Below, piece after piece: positions 1 through 8,580 of a stretch of DNA of 64,000 nt. This stretch comes from Dolichospermum sp. FACHB-1091. Its GTDB lineage: Bacteria; Cyanobacteriota; Cyanobacteriia; Cyanobacteriales; Nostocaceae. The translations under genes were made by a program, and so were the position numbers. The stretch is taken from NCBI RefSeq assembly GCF_014697585.1, contig NZ_JACJSB010000003.1:62001-126000 (forward strand). The letters are read 5' to 3'. Under the pieces are notes generated by a model. That model made no database searches. It was given only the letters and a program-made list of their open reading frames with translations, and was not told the DNA's origin. Positions within the stretch are counted from its first letter, which is position 1. Every line of letters begins with the position of its first letter.

Positions 1-70
1 TGTCAGTTGTTAGTTGTCACTTGTCAGTTGTTCGTTGTTTTGCCACTGACCAATGACCAATGACCAATGA
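1..70. repeat. short tandem repeats downstream of rpsH
   Basis: The stretch consists of degenerate heptamers of TGTCAGT/TGTTAGT type followed by three tandem copies of a CAATGAC-type unit. It fills the spacer after rpsH, toward the next ribosomal gene, which lies outside the window. Such short tandemly repeated repetitive (STRR) sequences are typical of filamentous cyanobacteria. No coding potential is seen. Confidence 0.8.
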
Positions 71-73
71 CGA

Positions 74-475
74 TTACCAAACGTGGCAAAGCACTTCACC
101 GCCTAGATTTTGGCGGCGTGCTTCGCGGTCAGTCATAATCCCACTGGATGTAGAAATAATGGCAATACCGATACCGCCTAGCACTCTTGGTAATTCTTTT
201 TTGTTGGAGTAAACTCGTAAACCGGGTTTACTGACTCGCTTGAGGGCAGTAATTAATGGTTGGCGATTTTTACCTTTGTATTTCAGGGAAATAACTAGGT
301 TACGCTTTACCCCTTCTCCTGCTTCTTCAACTTCCGCAATAAAGCCTTCTTCCCGCAATACCTTGGCAATACTCCGAGTCATCTTTGTAGCTGGTACTTG
401 CGTAGTTTGATGTTTTGCCATATTGGCATTGCGGATGCGCGTTAGCATATCTGCAATTGTGTCGTTAGCCGCCAT
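74..475 (-). CDS. rpsH: 30S ribosomal protein S8 (uS8)
   Basis: Protein of the small subunit that binds the central domain of 16S rRNA and, in many bacteria, acts as the translational repressor of the spc operon. The 133-residue length is normal for the family. It begins with the typical N-terminus ([15 protein letters not shown]), and the C-terminal part carries the conserved [14 protein letters not shown] segment used in RNA binding. It is the most distal gene of the minus-strand ribosomal cluster inside the window, 20 bp after rplE, so it is almost certainly cotranscribed. Start is ATG. Identification is secure from sequence and gene order. Confidence 0.98.
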   Translation of the reverse strand: MAANDTIADMLTRIRNANMAKHQTTQVPATKMTRSIAKVLREEGFIAEVEEAGEGVKRNLVISLKYKGKNRQPLITALKRVSKPGLRVYSNKKELPRVLGGIGIAIISTSSGIMTDREARRQNLGGEVLCHVW

Positions 476-495
476 CGTTCCCTCTTTAGATGAAC

Positions 496-1044
496 TTATT
501 GATCACGAAAGGGCATTCCCATTTCCTTTAATAAGGCGCGGCCCTCTTCGTCGGTTTTTGCCGTGGTGATAATAGAAATATCTAAACCTCGGACTTGGTC
601 AATTTTGTCGTATTCCACTTCTGGAAAAATTAGCTGTTCGCGCACACCTAGAGTGTAGTTACCACGGCCGTCAAAGCTTTTGGGGCTGACACCGCGAAAG
701 TCTCTAATTCTAGGTAGTGTGAGGTTAATCAGACGATCTAAGAAGGCGTACATCCGTTCGCCTCTGAGTGTCACCATAATCCCCACGGGCATACCTTGAC
801 GAATTTTAAAGCCGGCGATCGCTTTCTTTGCCCGTGTTACTACGGGTTTTTGTCCAGTAATCAGGGCAATTTCGCTGAGGGATGCCTCTAGTGATTTAGC
901 GTTTTGAGCAGCTTCTCCCAAACCTCTATTTACAGTTATCTTAGTCACCTTTGGCACTTGATGTACATTGGTGTATTGAAACTGACTAATCAACTTGGGA
1001 GTAATTGTCTCTTGATATACGGTTTTGAGTCTTGTGGTTGCCAT
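496..1044 (-). CDS. rplE: 50S ribosomal protein L5 (uL5)
   Basis: Large-subunit protein that binds 5S rRNA and contacts the P-site tRNA in the central protuberance. The 182-residue length fits bacterial L5. Diagnostic segments include the [11 protein letters not shown] motif near residues 34-45, [20 protein letters not shown] near 63-82, and the [15 protein letters not shown] region near 115-135. It lies between rplX and rpsH in the conserved spc order. Translation starts at ATG; a strong hairpin sits 17 bases upstream (separate entry), which is unusual inside this cluster. The spacer to rplX is about 113 bp and is filled with tandem repeats. Confidence 0.98.
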   Translation of the reverse strand: MATTRLKTVYQETITPKLISQFQYTNVHQVPKVTKITVNRGLGEAAQNAKSLEASLSEIALITGQKPVVTRAKKAIAGFKIRQGMPVGIMVTLRGERMYAFLDRLINLTLPRIRDFRGVSPKSFDGRGNYTLGVREQLIFPEVEYDKIDQVRGLDISIITTAKTDEEGRALLKEMGMPFRDQ

Positions 1045-1060
1045 AGTGTTTGTCCTTATA

Positions 1061-1082
1061 TTCCCTGGGCTTGGTCAGGGAA
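1061..1082 (-). promoter_or_regulatory. hairpin just upstream of rplE
   Basis: A perfect 7-bp inverted repeat, TTCCCTG/CAGGGAA with an 8-base loop, ends 17 bases before the rplE start on the transcribed strand. It has no following T-run, so it is not a canonical terminator. A processing site, an mRNA-stability element or a translational control hairpin are all possible. Function is inferred from position only. Confidence 0.45.
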
Positions 1083-1150
1083 TTTTAGATTTTGGATTTT
1101 GGATTTTGGATTTTGGATTTTGGTGAAAAATCTAAAATCTCATCCTCATT
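1083..1150. repeat. STRR tandem heptamers (ATTTTGG type)
   Basis: Four to five tandem copies of GGATTTT run from about 1088 to 1123 and are followed by partly complementary AAAATCT units. The sequence can therefore fold back on itself within the rplX-rplE spacer. Related units occur at 4433-4569 and 5440-5524 in the same gene cluster. Confidence 0.8.
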
Positions 1151-1157
1151 CACCAGT

Positions 1158-1508
1158 TTATTTATCTAAAATCTCACCTGTTTTTTTGAGCATTCTCACT
1201 TTCTTACCCTCGGCGGTGAAAGTGTAGCAGACGCGACTGGCAACGTTTTGTTTGGTAGAATAGAGCATCACATTAGAGCTATGAATGGGGTACTCAGTCG
1301 TGACTATTTGCCCTGATTCCCCTTCTTGCTGGGGTTTCACGTGCTTAGTTTTTATGTTGACACCTTTGACAAGAACTTTGCTCAGTTGTGGTAGTGCTTT
1401 AATCACTTCACCAACTTTACCTTTGTCTTTGCCGGCGATGACTTGCACAGTGTCACCAGTTTTGACGTGCATTTTATAAAAAACTTTGGGTTGTGGCTGC
1501 TTTGCCAT
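1158..1508 (-). CDS. rplX: 50S ribosomal protein L24 (uL24)
   Basis: Assembly-initiating large-subunit protein that binds 23S rRNA near the exit tunnel. It has the KOW motif near residues 15-42 ([20 protein letters not shown]) and the conserved [11 protein letters not shown] segment. The 116-residue length is usual for cyanobacteria. The ATG overlaps the rplN stop codon by one base (TAATG), indicating translational coupling to rplN. It is followed by a repeat-filled spacer before rplE. Identification is secure. Confidence 0.98.
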   Translation of the reverse strand: MAKQPQPKVFYKMHVKTGDTVQVIAGKDKGKVGEVIKALPQLSKVLVKGVNIKTKHVKPQQEGESGQIVTTEYPIHSSNVMLYSTKQNVASRVCYTFTAEGKKVRMLKKTGEILDK

Positions 1509-1876
1509 TACAGCACCTCCGGAGCCAGAGAAACAATTTTAGTAAAGTTTTTATCGCGCAGTTCTCGAGCTACCGGACCAAATACCCGTGTACCTCTAGG
1601 ATTACCTTCTTTGTTGATAATCACTGCCGCGTTATCGTCGAAACGGATGGTCATGCCACTGTCACGACTAATAGCCTTGCGTGTACGTACAATTACTGCT
1701 TCTACAACATCAGACTTTTTGACAGCCATGTTGGGTGAAGACTCTTTGACAACGGCGATAATTCTATCACCTACGCCACCATAACGGCGGTTACCTGCAC
1801 CTAATACGCGGATGCACATTAGTTTTTTAGCACCGCTATTATCTGCGACATTCAGATAAGATTGGGGTTGAATCAC
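1508..1876 (-). CDS. rplN: 50S ribosomal protein L14 (uL14)
   Basis: Large-subunit protein at the subunit interface, contacting 16S rRNA helix 14. The 122-residue sequence begins [20 protein letters not shown] and contains the conserved [14 protein letters not shown] and [13 protein letters not shown] segments; length is exactly as in other bacteria. It is coupled to rplX by a one-base stop/start overlap and lies 45 bp after rpsQ. There is nothing unusual in the protein. Confidence 0.98.
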   Translation of the reverse strand: MIQPQSYLNVADNSGAKKLMCIRVLGAGNRRYGGVGDRIIAVVKESSPNMAVKKSDVVEAVIVRTRKAISRDSGMTIRFDDNAAVIINKEGNPRGTRVFGPVARELRDKNFTKIVSLAPEVL

Positions 1877-1921
1877 AACTGGTCTCTCTTTTGGGGTTGT
1901 TGTACTTTATGATACAACTGT

Positions 1922-2173
1922 TTACGCTGTAGCTTTGGTGTTTAGGATTTCCGTAACTTGCCAACGCTTAGTTTTGCTCAGGGGTCTAGTTTCTTGAATC
2001 CGCACCCGGTCGCCTATTTTGCACGTATTTTCTTCGTCGTGAACTTTATAGCGACGGGTTTTAACTACGATTTTGCCGTACTTGGGGTGAGGAGCGCGGT
2101 TTTCTATGGCTACTACCACAGTTTTCTGCATTTTATCGCTCACTACCAAGCCAACTCGTTCTTTGACTGCCAT
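1922..2173 (-). CDS. rpsQ: 30S ribosomal protein S17 (uS17)
   Basis: Primary 16S rRNA-binding protein that helps fold the 5' domain. The 83-residue sequence shows the OB-fold signature [16 protein letters not shown], the HPKYGK loop and the [18 protein letters not shown] segment typical of S17. Its start lies 6 bp after the rpmC stop, so the two genes are tightly coupled within the cluster. Length is normal for cyanobacteria. Confidence 0.98.
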   Translation of the reverse strand: MAVKERVGLVVSDKMQKTVVVAIENRAPHPKYGKIVVKTRRYKVHDEENTCKIGDRVRIQETRPLSKTKRWQVTEILNTKATA

Positions 2174-2179
2174 AATCTT

Positions 2180-2407
2180 CTACTTTTGCTCTTGGTCTGA
2201 AAGACTTGCTGCCCGTTTCCGTTCTCCTTCTACTGTCAGCAATTGGGAGAGTCGGTGGCGTGCGTGTTTGAACTGGTGAGGCTTTTCTAGTTGTCTGGTG
2301 GCCTTTTGCAAGCGCAACTGGAATAGTTGCTTTTTAACGGCAACAATTTCCTCAGCCAGTCGTTCGTCATTTAGTTCTCTAGCTTCCGCAATTTTGGGAA
2401 GAGGCAT
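2180..2407 (-). CDS. rpmC: 50S ribosomal protein L29 (uL29)
   Basis: Small two-helix protein at the tunnel exit that, with L23, forms part of the docking site for SRP and trigger factor. The 75-residue sequence carries the expected EARELNDERLAEEIVAVKKQLFQLR helix near residues 7-31, with the second helix after it. It starts 3 bp after the rplP stop and ends 6 bp before rpsQ. Small size and gene order make the call clear. Confidence 0.97.
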   Translation of the reverse strand: MPLPKIAEARELNDERLAEEIVAVKKQLFQLRLQKATRQLEKPHQFKHARHRLSQLLTVEGERKRAASLSDQEQK

Positions 2408-2410
2408 AAC

Positions 2411-2836
2411 CTACTCCTGCTCCTGTGGTTGAGAGCGTACAATAAATTTGGTCTTAATTGGTAACTTAGCGTCAGCCAAGCGCATAGCTTCGCGGGCAAT
2501 TTCTTCAGCAACGCCAGCGATTTCAAACATAATCCGGCCTGGTTTGACTACGGCTACCCAAAATTCTGGATTACCTTTACCAGAACCCATCCGGGTTTCA
2601 GCAGGACGCATGGTGATTGGTTTGTCTGGGAAAATCCGAATCCAGATTTTACCACCCCGGCGAATATAACGAGTCATTGCTCGACGTGAGGCCTCGATTT
2701 GCCGTGAGGTAATCCAAGATGGTTCTTGGGCTTGGAGTCCAAAGTCCCCAAAGTTGAGGGTACTGCCACGGCTGGCCAGACCTTCCATGCGTCCGCGTTG
2801 TTGTTTGCGGAATTTAGTTCTTCTAGGACTTAACAT
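2411..2836 (-). CDS. rplP: 50S ribosomal protein L16 (uL16)
   Basis: Large-subunit protein needed for late assembly and for correct positioning of A-site tRNA. The 141-residue protein opens with [17 protein letters not shown] and contains the conserved [20 protein letters not shown] and [18 protein letters not shown] blocks. The latter holds the arginine-rich loop near the peptidyl-transferase centre. It is separated from rpsC by about 95 bp of tandem repeats and is tightly packed with rpmC downstream. Confidence 0.98.
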   Translation of the reverse strand: MLSPRRTKFRKQQRGRMEGLASRGSTLNFGDFGLQAQEPSWITSRQIEASRRAMTRYIRRGGKIWIRIFPDKPITMRPAETRMGSGKGNPEFWVAVVKPGRIMFEIAGVAEEIAREAMRLADAKLPIKTKFIVRSQPQEQE

Positions 2837-2837
2837 G

Positions 2838-2930
2838 ATTTGTCAGTTGTCGGTTGTCAGTTGTCAGGTAATAGGTAATAGGGAGATATTGATTTTTCTC
2901 TTGCCTCTTGCCTCTTGCCTCTTGACCATT
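2838..2930. repeat. STRR cluster between rpsC and rplP
   Basis: Tandem degenerate units of GTCAGTT type (2838-2866) are followed by three copies of TTGCCTC (2898-2922). The array sits in the rpsC-rplP spacer and carries no convincing open frame. It is one of several tandem-repeat insertions inside the ribosomal cluster. Confidence 0.75.
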
Positions 2931-2931
2931 A

Positions 2932-3717
2932 CTAGGCTTCATTAGAGCGGTCTTCAAACTGTTGACGGCGACGTTGTTGTTGCCGACGACGGGGTTCGCG
3001 TTCACGGTCTCCACGGTCACGGTCACGGTCACGTTCTCTAGCTGGTTGGACGGGAGCCTGTTCTTGACCAGGAATAATTTCTCCTTTAAATACCCAAACC
3101 TTAATACCGAGAATCCCGTAAATTGTCTTAGCTGTGCAGCCAGAGTAGTCAATATCAGCACGCAAGGTATGAAGAGGAACTCTGCCTTCACGTGTCCACT
3201 CTGTCCGGGCAATTTCTGCTCCGTTGAGGCGACCACCGATTTGGATTTTAATTCCTTGTACTCCTGCTCTTTGCGCCCGTTGAATTGCTTGACGGACAAC
3301 TCGACGGAAGGAAACGCGACGTTCTAATTGTTGGGCAATGTACTCAGCAATTAGATAGGCATCAGCATCAACTCGTTGGATTTCGACTACGTTAATGCGA
3401 ATTTGGCGATTACCACCCAATGCCCCTTGCAGTCCCAACCGTAATGATTCAATACCTTGACCACCACGACCTACAACCACACCTGGTCTGGCTGTCCGCA
3501 CTTCTAGGTCAATTTGGTCGGCTTTGCGCTCGATTCTCACTTCGGAAATACCGGCGTTATTTTGCGCGTATCTACCTAGTTTTTGTTCAATGTATTGACG
3601 GAGTTTGTAGTCTTCTTGTAGAAGTTCTGGATAACGGTCAGGTTCTGCAAACCAACGGGATTGGTGTTCTTGTGTTATACCCAGTCGAAAACCGACTGGA
3701 TGAATTTTCTGTCCCAC
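2932..3717 (-). CDS. rpsC: 30S ribosomal protein S3 (uS3)
   Basis: Small-subunit head protein at the mRNA entry tunnel, with helicase-like function. The 261-residue protein has the family N-terminus ([15 protein letters not shown]), a KH domain around residues 45-110 ([14 protein letters not shown]) and the C-terminal S3 domain ([13 protein letters not shown]...LRADIDYSG). The last 35 or so residues are a low-complexity Arg/Asp/Gln tail ([11 protein letters not shown] and [11 protein letters not shown]) encoded by short tandem codon repeats, which makes the protein somewhat longer than the usual 220-240 residues. The tail probably arose by repeat expansion. It lies between rplV and rplP. Confidence 0.98.
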   Translation of the reverse strand: MGQKIHPVGFRLGITQEHQSRWFAEPDRYPELLQEDYKLRQYIEQKLGRYAQNNAGISEVRIERKADQIDLEVRTARPGVVVGRGGQGIESLRLGLQGALGGNRQIRINVVEIQRVDADAYLIAEYIAQQLERRVSFRRVVRQAIQRAQRAGVQGIKIQIGGRLNGAEIARTEWTREGRVPLHTLRADIDYSGCTAKTIYGILGIKVWVFKGEIIPGQEQAPVQPARERDRDRDRGDREREPRRRQQQRRRQQFEDRSNEA

Positions 3718-3774
3718 AAATGCTTCCTCTAAAATTTCTGACTGTACGCAATTTTCTTATGCCTATATGGCTGT

Positions 3775-4134
3775 TTAGTCAGCAGTAGCGCCGGCGGAAA
3801 CCGCAACAGTTATATGACACGTTGGCTTGCGAATTTGGTAAGCTCGACCTTGCGCTCTGGGTTGAAACCGTTTTAGCACTGGACCTTGATCAGCGTAGGC
3901 TTGACTAATTACCAAGTTACCCCGGTCTAGTCCAGCATTATGCTCGGCATTAGCTGCGGCACTTCTGAGAACCTTTAATATTGGTTCACAAGCACCATAG
4001 GGCATAAATTCGAGAATGATTAGTGCTTCTCGGTAGGAACGCCCGCGAATTTGATCAAGTACACGGCGCACTTTATAGGGAGAAATGCGTATATAACGGG
4101 CGATCGCTTTCACTTCAGTAGTATCAGTTGCCAT
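3775..4134 (-). CDS. rplV: 50S ribosomal protein L22 (uL22)
   Basis: Large-subunit protein whose beta-hairpin lines the peptide exit tunnel. The 119-residue sequence contains the typical [21 protein letters not shown]-terminal helix region and the tunnel hairpin sequence near residues 85-105 ([17 protein letters not shown]). Gene order rpsS-rplV-rpsC is preserved, with 11 bp to rpsS and 57 bp to rpsC. Length is normal. Confidence 0.98.
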   Translation of the reverse strand: MATDTTEVKAIARYIRISPYKVRRVLDQIRGRSYREALIILEFMPYGACEPILKVLRSAAANAEHNAGLDRGNLVISQAYADQGPVLKRFQPRAQGRAYQIRKPTCHITVAVSAGATAD

Positions 4135-4145
4135 AATTTATGCGA

Positions 4146-4424
4146 TTATCTCCCTGATTTTTTGTCACTTTTGCCATGACCTCTGTAGGTACGAGTAGGA
4201 GCAAATTCTCCCAATTTATGACCTACCATTTGTTCATTGACAAATACAGGAACGTGCTGCCGTCCATTGTGAACGGCGATAGTATGACCTACCATCAAGG
4301 GTAAAATTGTCGAAGCTCTCGACCAGGTTTTAACCACTTGTTTTTCATTTTTTGCATTCAACTTCTCAATTTTTTTGAGGAGATGATCAGCAATAAAAGG
4401 ACCTTTTTTTAAAGAACGACCCAT
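4146..4424 (-). CDS. rpsS: 30S ribosomal protein S19 (uS19)
   Basis: Small-subunit head protein that contacts A- and P-site tRNAs and pairs with S13. The 92-residue protein shows [16 protein letters not shown] at the N-terminus and the conserved [19 protein letters not shown] segment near the C-terminus. It is followed closely by rplV. Upstream lies a spacer of about 145 bp to rplB made of tandem repeats. Confidence 0.98.
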   Translation of the reverse strand: MGRSLKKGPFIADHLLKKIEKLNAKNEKQVVKTWSRASTILPLMVGHTIAVHNGRQHVPVFVNEQMVGHKLGEFAPTRTYRGHGKSDKKSGR

Positions 4425-4432
4425 AGTGCAAT

Positions 4433-4569
4433 TTTGGATTTTGGATTTTGGATTTTCAATTTCTGAATTTTGGATTTTGGATAACTAAGCTGTCCCATAT
4501 TAGGCTTCAAAAACTTTGAAAGCTTAAAAATAGACCCAATCTAAAATCCAAAATTTAAAATCTAAAATT
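4433..4569. repeat. STRR units in the rplB-rpsS spacer
   Basis: ATTTTGG units recur at 4433-4456 and 4464-4481. Their complements, of ATCCAAA/ATCTAAA type, recur at 4540-4569. The ends of the spacer could therefore pair across a short middle segment. This is the same unit family as 1083-1150 and 5440-5524. Confidence 0.75.
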
Positions 4570-5433
4570 CTAGGACTGACGACCACCACGTCCACGTTTA
4601 GAGGATTTGCGGCGACGACGGATAATTAGCTTAGTGCTGGCTTTTTTGCGCTTACGGGTCTTAGCACCTAATGTAGGTTTACCCCAAGGTGTTACAGGAC
4701 CGGATCTACCGATAGGCGCTCTGCCCTCACCACCACCATGGGGGTGATCCACAGGGTTCATAACGCTACCTCTAACCTTGGGACGACGGCCTTTCCAGCG
4801 ATTCCGTCCGGCTTTACCAGCACTCAGGTTTCTCGCGTCTGTATTACCGACTTGGCCAATGGTGGCGTAGCAGTCACGGCGAATTAAGCGGACTTCACCT
4901 GAAGGTAATTTCAAAGTTACATAGTTACCTTCTTTAGCGACAACTTGGGCTGTTGCACCAGCAGCACGGACGATTTGACCGCCTTTACCTGGAGTCATTT
5001 CCACGTTGTGAACATTACTACCCAGGGGGATATTTGACAGTGGCAAAGCATTACCATCTTCAATGGGAGAATCAGGTCCTGCAATCACTTTTGTGCCTAC
5101 AGTCATGCCATTGGGTTGCAAAATGTAACGTTTTTCGCCGTCTTCGTACAATAACAAAGCGATCCGCGCATTCCGGTTAGGATCGTATTCAATGGCCGTA
5201 ACTGTCGCAGGTATATTCCGCTTATCTCGCTTAAAGTCAATAATGCGGTAAAGTTGTTTGTGTCCGCCACCCCGACGACGGCTGGTTATCCGCCCTTGAT
5301 TGTTCCGACCTTTGGGACGATGAACTGATTCAGTTAATGATTTTTCTGGCTCAGTTTTGGTAATTTCAGCAAAGTCGGAGATTGTAACTTGGCGAGTACT
5401 GGGGGTATAAGGGCGATAAGAACGAGTACCCAT
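4570..5433 (-). CDS. rplB: 50S ribosomal protein L2 (uL2)
   Basis: Core 23S rRNA-binding protein required for subunit association and peptidyl-transferase activity. The 287-residue protein has the OB-fold and SH3-like domains. It contains [21 protein letters not shown] near residues 47-67, the conserved [13 protein letters not shown] loop near residues 226-238 (with the histidine close to the catalytic centre), and a basic C-terminal tail. Its position between rplW and rpsS and its normal length make the assignment certain. Confidence 0.98.
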   Translation of the reverse strand: MGTRSYRPYTPSTRQVTISDFAEITKTEPEKSLTESVHRPKGRNNQGRITSRRRGGGHKQLYRIIDFKRDKRNIPATVTAIEYDPNRNARIALLLYEDGEKRYILQPNGMTVGTKVIAGPDSPIEDGNALPLSNIPLGSNVHNVEMTPGKGGQIVRAAGATAQVVAKEGNYVTLKLPSGEVRLIRRDCYATIGQVGNTDARNLSAGKAGRNRWKGRRPKVRGSVMNPVDHPHGGGEGRAPIGRSGPVTPWGKPTLGAKTRKRKKASTKLIIRRRRKSSKRGRGGRQS

Positions 5434-5439
5434 AGTTGA

Positions 5440-5524
5440 ATTTTGAATTTTGGATTAATCAATTTTGGATTTTAGATTTTAGATTTTAGATTGTTTCTGA
5501 TCTCAAATCTCTCATCTAAAATTT
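5440..5524. repeat. STRR units in the rplW-rplB spacer
   Basis: Tandem ATTTTAG/ATTTTGG units (5461-5492) and complementary ATCTAAA units (5510-5523) fill the gap between rplW and rplB. No gene or clear signal other than the repeats is seen. Confidence 0.7.
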
Positions 5525-5842
5525 CTAGACTTCTGGGAAGAGAACTTTTCTAATTTTTTCTTCGTCCCCAGGAGCAACGGTGACAATAGCTCGCTTATAT
5601 TGGGGCTTATAACCAATAAATCTACCTACACGTTTTTGTTTCCGTGGTGGGTTAGCGGTATTGATTTTGACGACCTTAACTGCAAATAGGTCTTCAATCG
5701 CGGCTCTGATTTGTGGTTTAGTGGCTTTAGGAGTTACTTCAAATGTATATTTGTTTTGCTCCATGAGCATGGTCGCTTTTTCGGTGAGAATGGGGCGACG
5801 CACTAAATCGGGTAGGTCACGGGTGGCAACTAGTTTAGACAC
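5525..5842 (-). CDS. rplW: 50S ribosomal protein L23 (uL23)
   Basis: Tunnel-exit protein that recruits trigger factor and SRP. The 105-residue sequence has the conserved [22 protein letters not shown] block near residues 15-36 and the [19 protein letters not shown] segment. It uses a GTG start that overlaps the end of rplD by 8 bp, a strong sign of translational coupling. Length is typical of cyanobacterial L23. Confidence 0.98.
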   Translation of the reverse strand: MSKLVATRDLPDLVRRPILTEKATMLMEQNKYTFEVTPKATKPQIRAAIEDLFAVKVVKINTANPPRKQKRVGRFIGYKPQYKRAIVTVAPGDEEKIRKVLFPEV

Positions 5843-6467
5843 TGTAGACCTCCTGAATCTTCTCTATAGTTGATGATGTGACAACAATTTTGTCAGCATG
5901 GAGCAGGTCGTAAACGTTTAACTGGTTAGCAGGAATCAGTTTTAAGTTTTCAATGTTCCGGGCTGATAAAAGCACGTTTTCTGCAATTTCCGACAAAATC
6001 AACAGTGTTTTTTGTTCTGGTGCAGCGCCCCATCTAGCTAATGCGGCCACAAGTTCCTTTGTTTTAGGACGTTGTAACTCGTTGCTAAATTCCTCAACAA
6101 TTATTAAGTCTTCAGCACGACTAATAAAGGCTGTCCGCAATGCCAAACGGCGTTCTTTGCGGTTCATTTGTAGGTTAAAGTCTCTGGGCTTGGGTCCAAA
6201 GATTACACCACCACCACGCCATAATGGTGAACGGATAGAACCTGCACGGGCGCGACCTGTGCCTTTTTGCCGCCAGGGTTTACGACCACCACCACGAACT
6301 TCGGCACGAGTTTTAGTGCTGGCAGTTCCCTGGCGAGAATTGGTCATTTGTCTGACTAGGGCGCGGTGTACTATATGCGCCGCTGTTGTTTCTTTGGCAA
6401 CTCGTAAGTCAAAGCTGGTTTCGCCAACTTGCTCTCCTTGCCAATTTTTAATTACACTCTCTACCAT
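5835..6467 (-). CDS. rplD: 50S ribosomal protein L4 (uL4)
   Basis: Tunnel protein; in enterobacteria it also represses the S10 operon through the leader RNA. The 210-residue protein contains the [28 protein letters not shown] loop that reaches into the exit tunnel, and the [18 protein letters not shown] segment after it. The stop codon lies inside the rplW start region (8-bp overlap). The spacer of about 87 bp to rplC holds tandem repeats. Whether L4 regulates this cluster cannot be judged from sequence. Confidence 0.98.
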   Translation of the reverse strand: MVESVIKNWQGEQVGETSFDLRVAKETTAAHIVHRALVRQMTNSRQGTASTKTRAEVRGGGRKPWRQKGTGRARAGSIRSPLWRGGGVIFGPKPRDFNLQMNRKERRLALRTAFISRAEDLIIVEEFSNELQRPKTKELVAALARWGAAPEQKTLLILSEIAENVLLSARNIENLKLIPANQLNVYDLLHADKIVVTSSTIEKIQEVYSV

Positions 6468-6477
6468 CTTTGTGTCC

Positions 6478-6554
6478 TTTGTCAGTTGCCCTTTGTCAGT
6501 TGTCAGTTGTCAGTTGTCTTTTTTTGCCAATGACCCATGACTAATGACCCATGA
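6478..6554. repeat. STRR units in the rplC-rplD spacer
   Basis: Three or more GTCAGTT-type units (6479-6516) are followed by repeated CCCATGACTAATGA-type units (6530-6556), the same unit families as at 1-70. The array occupies the spacer between rplC and rplD. Confidence 0.7.
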
Positions 6555-7193
6555 CTATTTTTTACCAACTTTCTTTGCTGGGAGAACGTTCACTAAAGCT
6601 CCTGGTTTACCAGGAATAGCTCCCTTAATGATGATTAAGTTGCGTTCTGTATCTACTCTTACTACTGTCAGTTTGCGAATTGTGACCCGAGTACCACCTA
6701 AACGTCCTGCCATCCTTTTACCAGGATAAACACGGCCTGGAGTTGTACCAGCCCCAATAGAACCTGGCGCTCTGTGGTTTTTAGAACCGTGGGACATAGG
6801 TCCACGACCGAAGTTGTTACGCTTCTGGTTGCCGGCAAAACCGCGACCGATACTTGTGCCAACTACATCTACAATTTCACCAGCACTAAAAATGTCTGCT
6901 TTAATTTCTTGACCTAAAGCATAATCACCAGCGCTATCAGTGCGATATTCATTCAAATGACGGACAGCCGGGGCAGATGATTTAGCCAAATGTCCCAACA
7001 ATGGCCTGTTCAGTGCCTTGGGTTTAACTTCACCATAACCAACTTGAATGGCTGCATAACCGTCGGTCTGTTTTGTTTTAACTTGTGTAACGGTGCATGG
7101 ACCTGCTTGGATGACGGTGACAGGAATAGATACTCCTTCTTCATCAAAGATTTGGGTCATGCCCAGCTTGGTGCCGAGAATACCTACAGACAC
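6555..7193 (-). CDS. rplC: 50S ribosomal protein L3 (uL3)
   Basis: Early-assembly large-subunit protein with a loop near the peptidyl-transferase centre. The 212-residue protein starts [19 protein letters not shown] and has the conserved [17 protein letters not shown] loop near residues 135-151 and the GKRMAGRLG motif. It uses a GTG start preceded by GGAG at suitable spacing. It is the first gene of the minus-strand cluster, since rpsJ is not immediately upstream, as usual for cyanobacteria. The upstream spacer of 852 bp holds a likely divergent promoter and a long leader. Confidence 0.98.
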   Translation of the reverse strand: MSVGILGTKLGMTQIFDEEGVSIPVTVIQAGPCTVTQVKTKQTDGYAAIQVGYGEVKPKALNRPLLGHLAKSSAPAVRHLNEYRTDSAGDYALGQEIKADIFSAGEIVDVVGTSIGRGFAGNQKRNNFGRGPMSHGSKNHRAPGSIGAGTTPGRVYPGKRMAGRLGGTRVTIRKLTVVRVDTERNLIIIKGAIPGKPGALVNVLPAKKVGKK

Positions 7194-7847
7194 AGTTACT
7201 GGTTCTCCTTCCTAATTTGACTAATGGAAATCGAATTGGAAGTTTTGTCACGGTTGCTTGAGGGTAAACTATACCTTCAGAAATTTGAACTGGTGTTAAT
7301 CAGTGCAAATTTTTGGCACCGCAACAATTCTTGCCCTTTCTGTTTTAGTGAATTTGTTTATTTTCACTTACCTAATCTAATCACCATCACAGGAATAGTT
7401 TCCTACCCTATTGAGAAGGTGTTACTTCTACCTAATGCGAGGTTTGATTGCTTTGCGCTGTGTGCAGCAATGCTTTCGTCCAAGCAGTTGCTCTGGCACT
7501 CTACCGTTGTAGTGGGACTTAAGTGGTCATTGACCCTCAGTATCCGTTTCCTGACCATCAACATAATGCCATAAAACCAACATTATTGTTCAGGAACTAC
7601 TTCTCTTAATAGTTTAAACTATTGTTTGAGGTCTGGCCTAATTTTTTAGGATTTACGGGAGTGATTTGCTGTGGGAGCTTAAATATAATTTTGGCTCTCG
7701 GTTTGTGTCCTAGCTTTTTTAGTTTAGCAGTCCCTTGTCTGGATAAGCTAATTTATTCTTCTGAAGGAACTAACTAGAATATCAGATGGCGGGACTGGCT
7801 GGTAACTCTAAAATAAGATGGCTATCTAATTTACTATTCGGTCACAA
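7194..7847 (-). promoter_or_regulatory. long 5' leader of the ribosomal protein operon
   Basis: If transcription starts from the promoter at 7854-7882, the rplC transcript carries an untranslated leader of about 650 nt. No convincing gene is seen in it on either strand. It contains a perfect 16-bp palindrome AATAGTTTAAACTATT at 7608-7623 and a GGTCATTGACC inverted repeat near 7523. Long leaders with autoregulatory structures are known for S10 operons elsewhere; a similar role here is inference. Confidence 0.4.
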
Positions 7848-7853
7848 TCTAAC

Positions 7854-7882
7854 ATTATAAACCATTCATTATTTTTTGTCTA
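7854..7882 (-). promoter_or_regulatory. predicted sigma-70-type promoter for rplC cluster
   Basis: On the minus strand TAGACA (7882-7877) is followed after 17 bases by a perfect TATAAT (7859-7854). This is a strong match to the housekeeping promoter consensus, pointing toward rplC, with a predicted start near 7847. It shares its -35 region with a plus-strand promoter toward ndhN. Confidence 0.55.
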
Positions 7883-7903
7883 CTATTTTTCTAGATATAT
7901 TAT
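7876..7903 (+). promoter_or_regulatory. predicted promoter for ndhN
   Basis: TTGTCT (7876-7881), a 16-base spacer and TATTAT (7898-7903) point toward ndhN. The -35 box overlaps that of the minus-strand ribosomal promoter, so the two may compete for polymerase. The leader would be about 135 nt. Confidence 0.4.
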
Positions 7904-8045
7904 GGGATGCTGATAGGGGGGTGATTTTGCCTAGATTTTAGCTTGAGATTCTCAAGGTTGATGAAAATATGCAGCTTCATTTAACTTAATCTACTAGCAG
8001 AGAGTGAATAATAGAGATATCTGAGATGGGATAGGAAAAAAATCT

Positions 8046-8522
8046 ATGGCCTTAATTACCACTGGTAACGGTTTCATCCGCAATTTGGAGAAGTTTGGTG
8101 CGTTGGGTGTTTATGTTCCCCTAGAAGGAGGCTATGAAGGTCGCTATTTGCGCCGTTTGCGGGCTGCTGGCTATGTTGGCCTCCATATTACTGCTAGAGG
8201 ATTAGGTGACGTGGCTGCGTATTTGACTCAGGTTCATGGTGTGAGACCGCCGCATTTGGGTAAAAAAAGCACTGGTAGTGGTGCTGCGGTGGGTGATGTA
8301 TATTATTTACCACCAATACTCGATTCTCATTTAGCACAATTACCTCCTAAGTCTAAGGGGTTGGTATTGTGGATAATTGAGGGACATATTTTGTCTGATC
8401 AGGAAGTTGAGTATTTAATGGATTTACCCAAATTAGAACCAAGGGTGAAAGTAGTAATTGAGAGAGGTGGAGATCGTACCTTCCGCTGGAAACCTCTGGA
8501 AAAGACTCTGTTAGCTAGTTAA
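8046..8522 (+). CDS. ndhN: NAD(P)H-quinone oxidoreductase subunit N
   Basis: Subunit of the thylakoid NDH-1 complex, which accepts electrons from ferredoxin and serves cyclic electron flow, respiration and CO2 uptake. The 158-residue protein begins MALITTGNGFIRNLEKFGALGVY and contains the conserved GGYEGRYLRRLRAAGY and SKGLVLWIIEGHILSDQE segments. Its length matches cyanobacterial NdhN. It starts with ATG after an AGGA-containing ribosome binding site. It is transcribed away from the ribosomal cluster and is followed by a hairpin that may end the transcript. Confidence 0.96.
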   Translation: MALITTGNGFIRNLEKFGALGVYVPLEGGYEGRYLRRLRAAGYVGLHITARGLGDVAAYLTQVHGVRPPHLGKKSTGSGAAVGDVYYLPPILDSHLAQLPPKSKGLVLWIIEGHILSDQEVEYLMDLPKLEPRVKVVIERGGDRTFRWKPLEKTLLAS

Positions 8523-8533
8523 GGAAATTGTCA

Positions 8534-8552
8534 GGGTGGGGTAATCCCGCCC
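8534..8552 (+). terminator. possible terminator hairpin after ndhN
   Basis: GGGTGGG and CCCGCCC form a 7-bp stem (one G-U pair) with a 5-base loop, 12 bases after the ndhN stop. There is no T-run after it, so it may be a 3'-end-stabilising hairpin rather than an intrinsic terminator. Confidence 0.4.
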
Positions 8553-8580
8553 TTGGAGTGTCACACCAAAAATCTATTGT

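Noticed and set aside
2823-3299. Minus-strand frame of 158 codons overlapping rpsC
   Set aside because: It is an alternative frame of rpsC, continuing into tandem repeats; no independent start signal.
5953-6540. Long plus-strand frame of 195 codons opposite rplD
   Set aside because: It is antisense to a certain ribosomal gene and reads as a mirror of its codon pattern, with repeat-derived codons at its end.
7224-7574. Open frame of 116 codons on the plus strand upstream of ndhN
   Set aside because: It lies in the predicted rplC leader on the opposite strand, has no family resemblance or ribosome binding site, and its composition looks non-coding.
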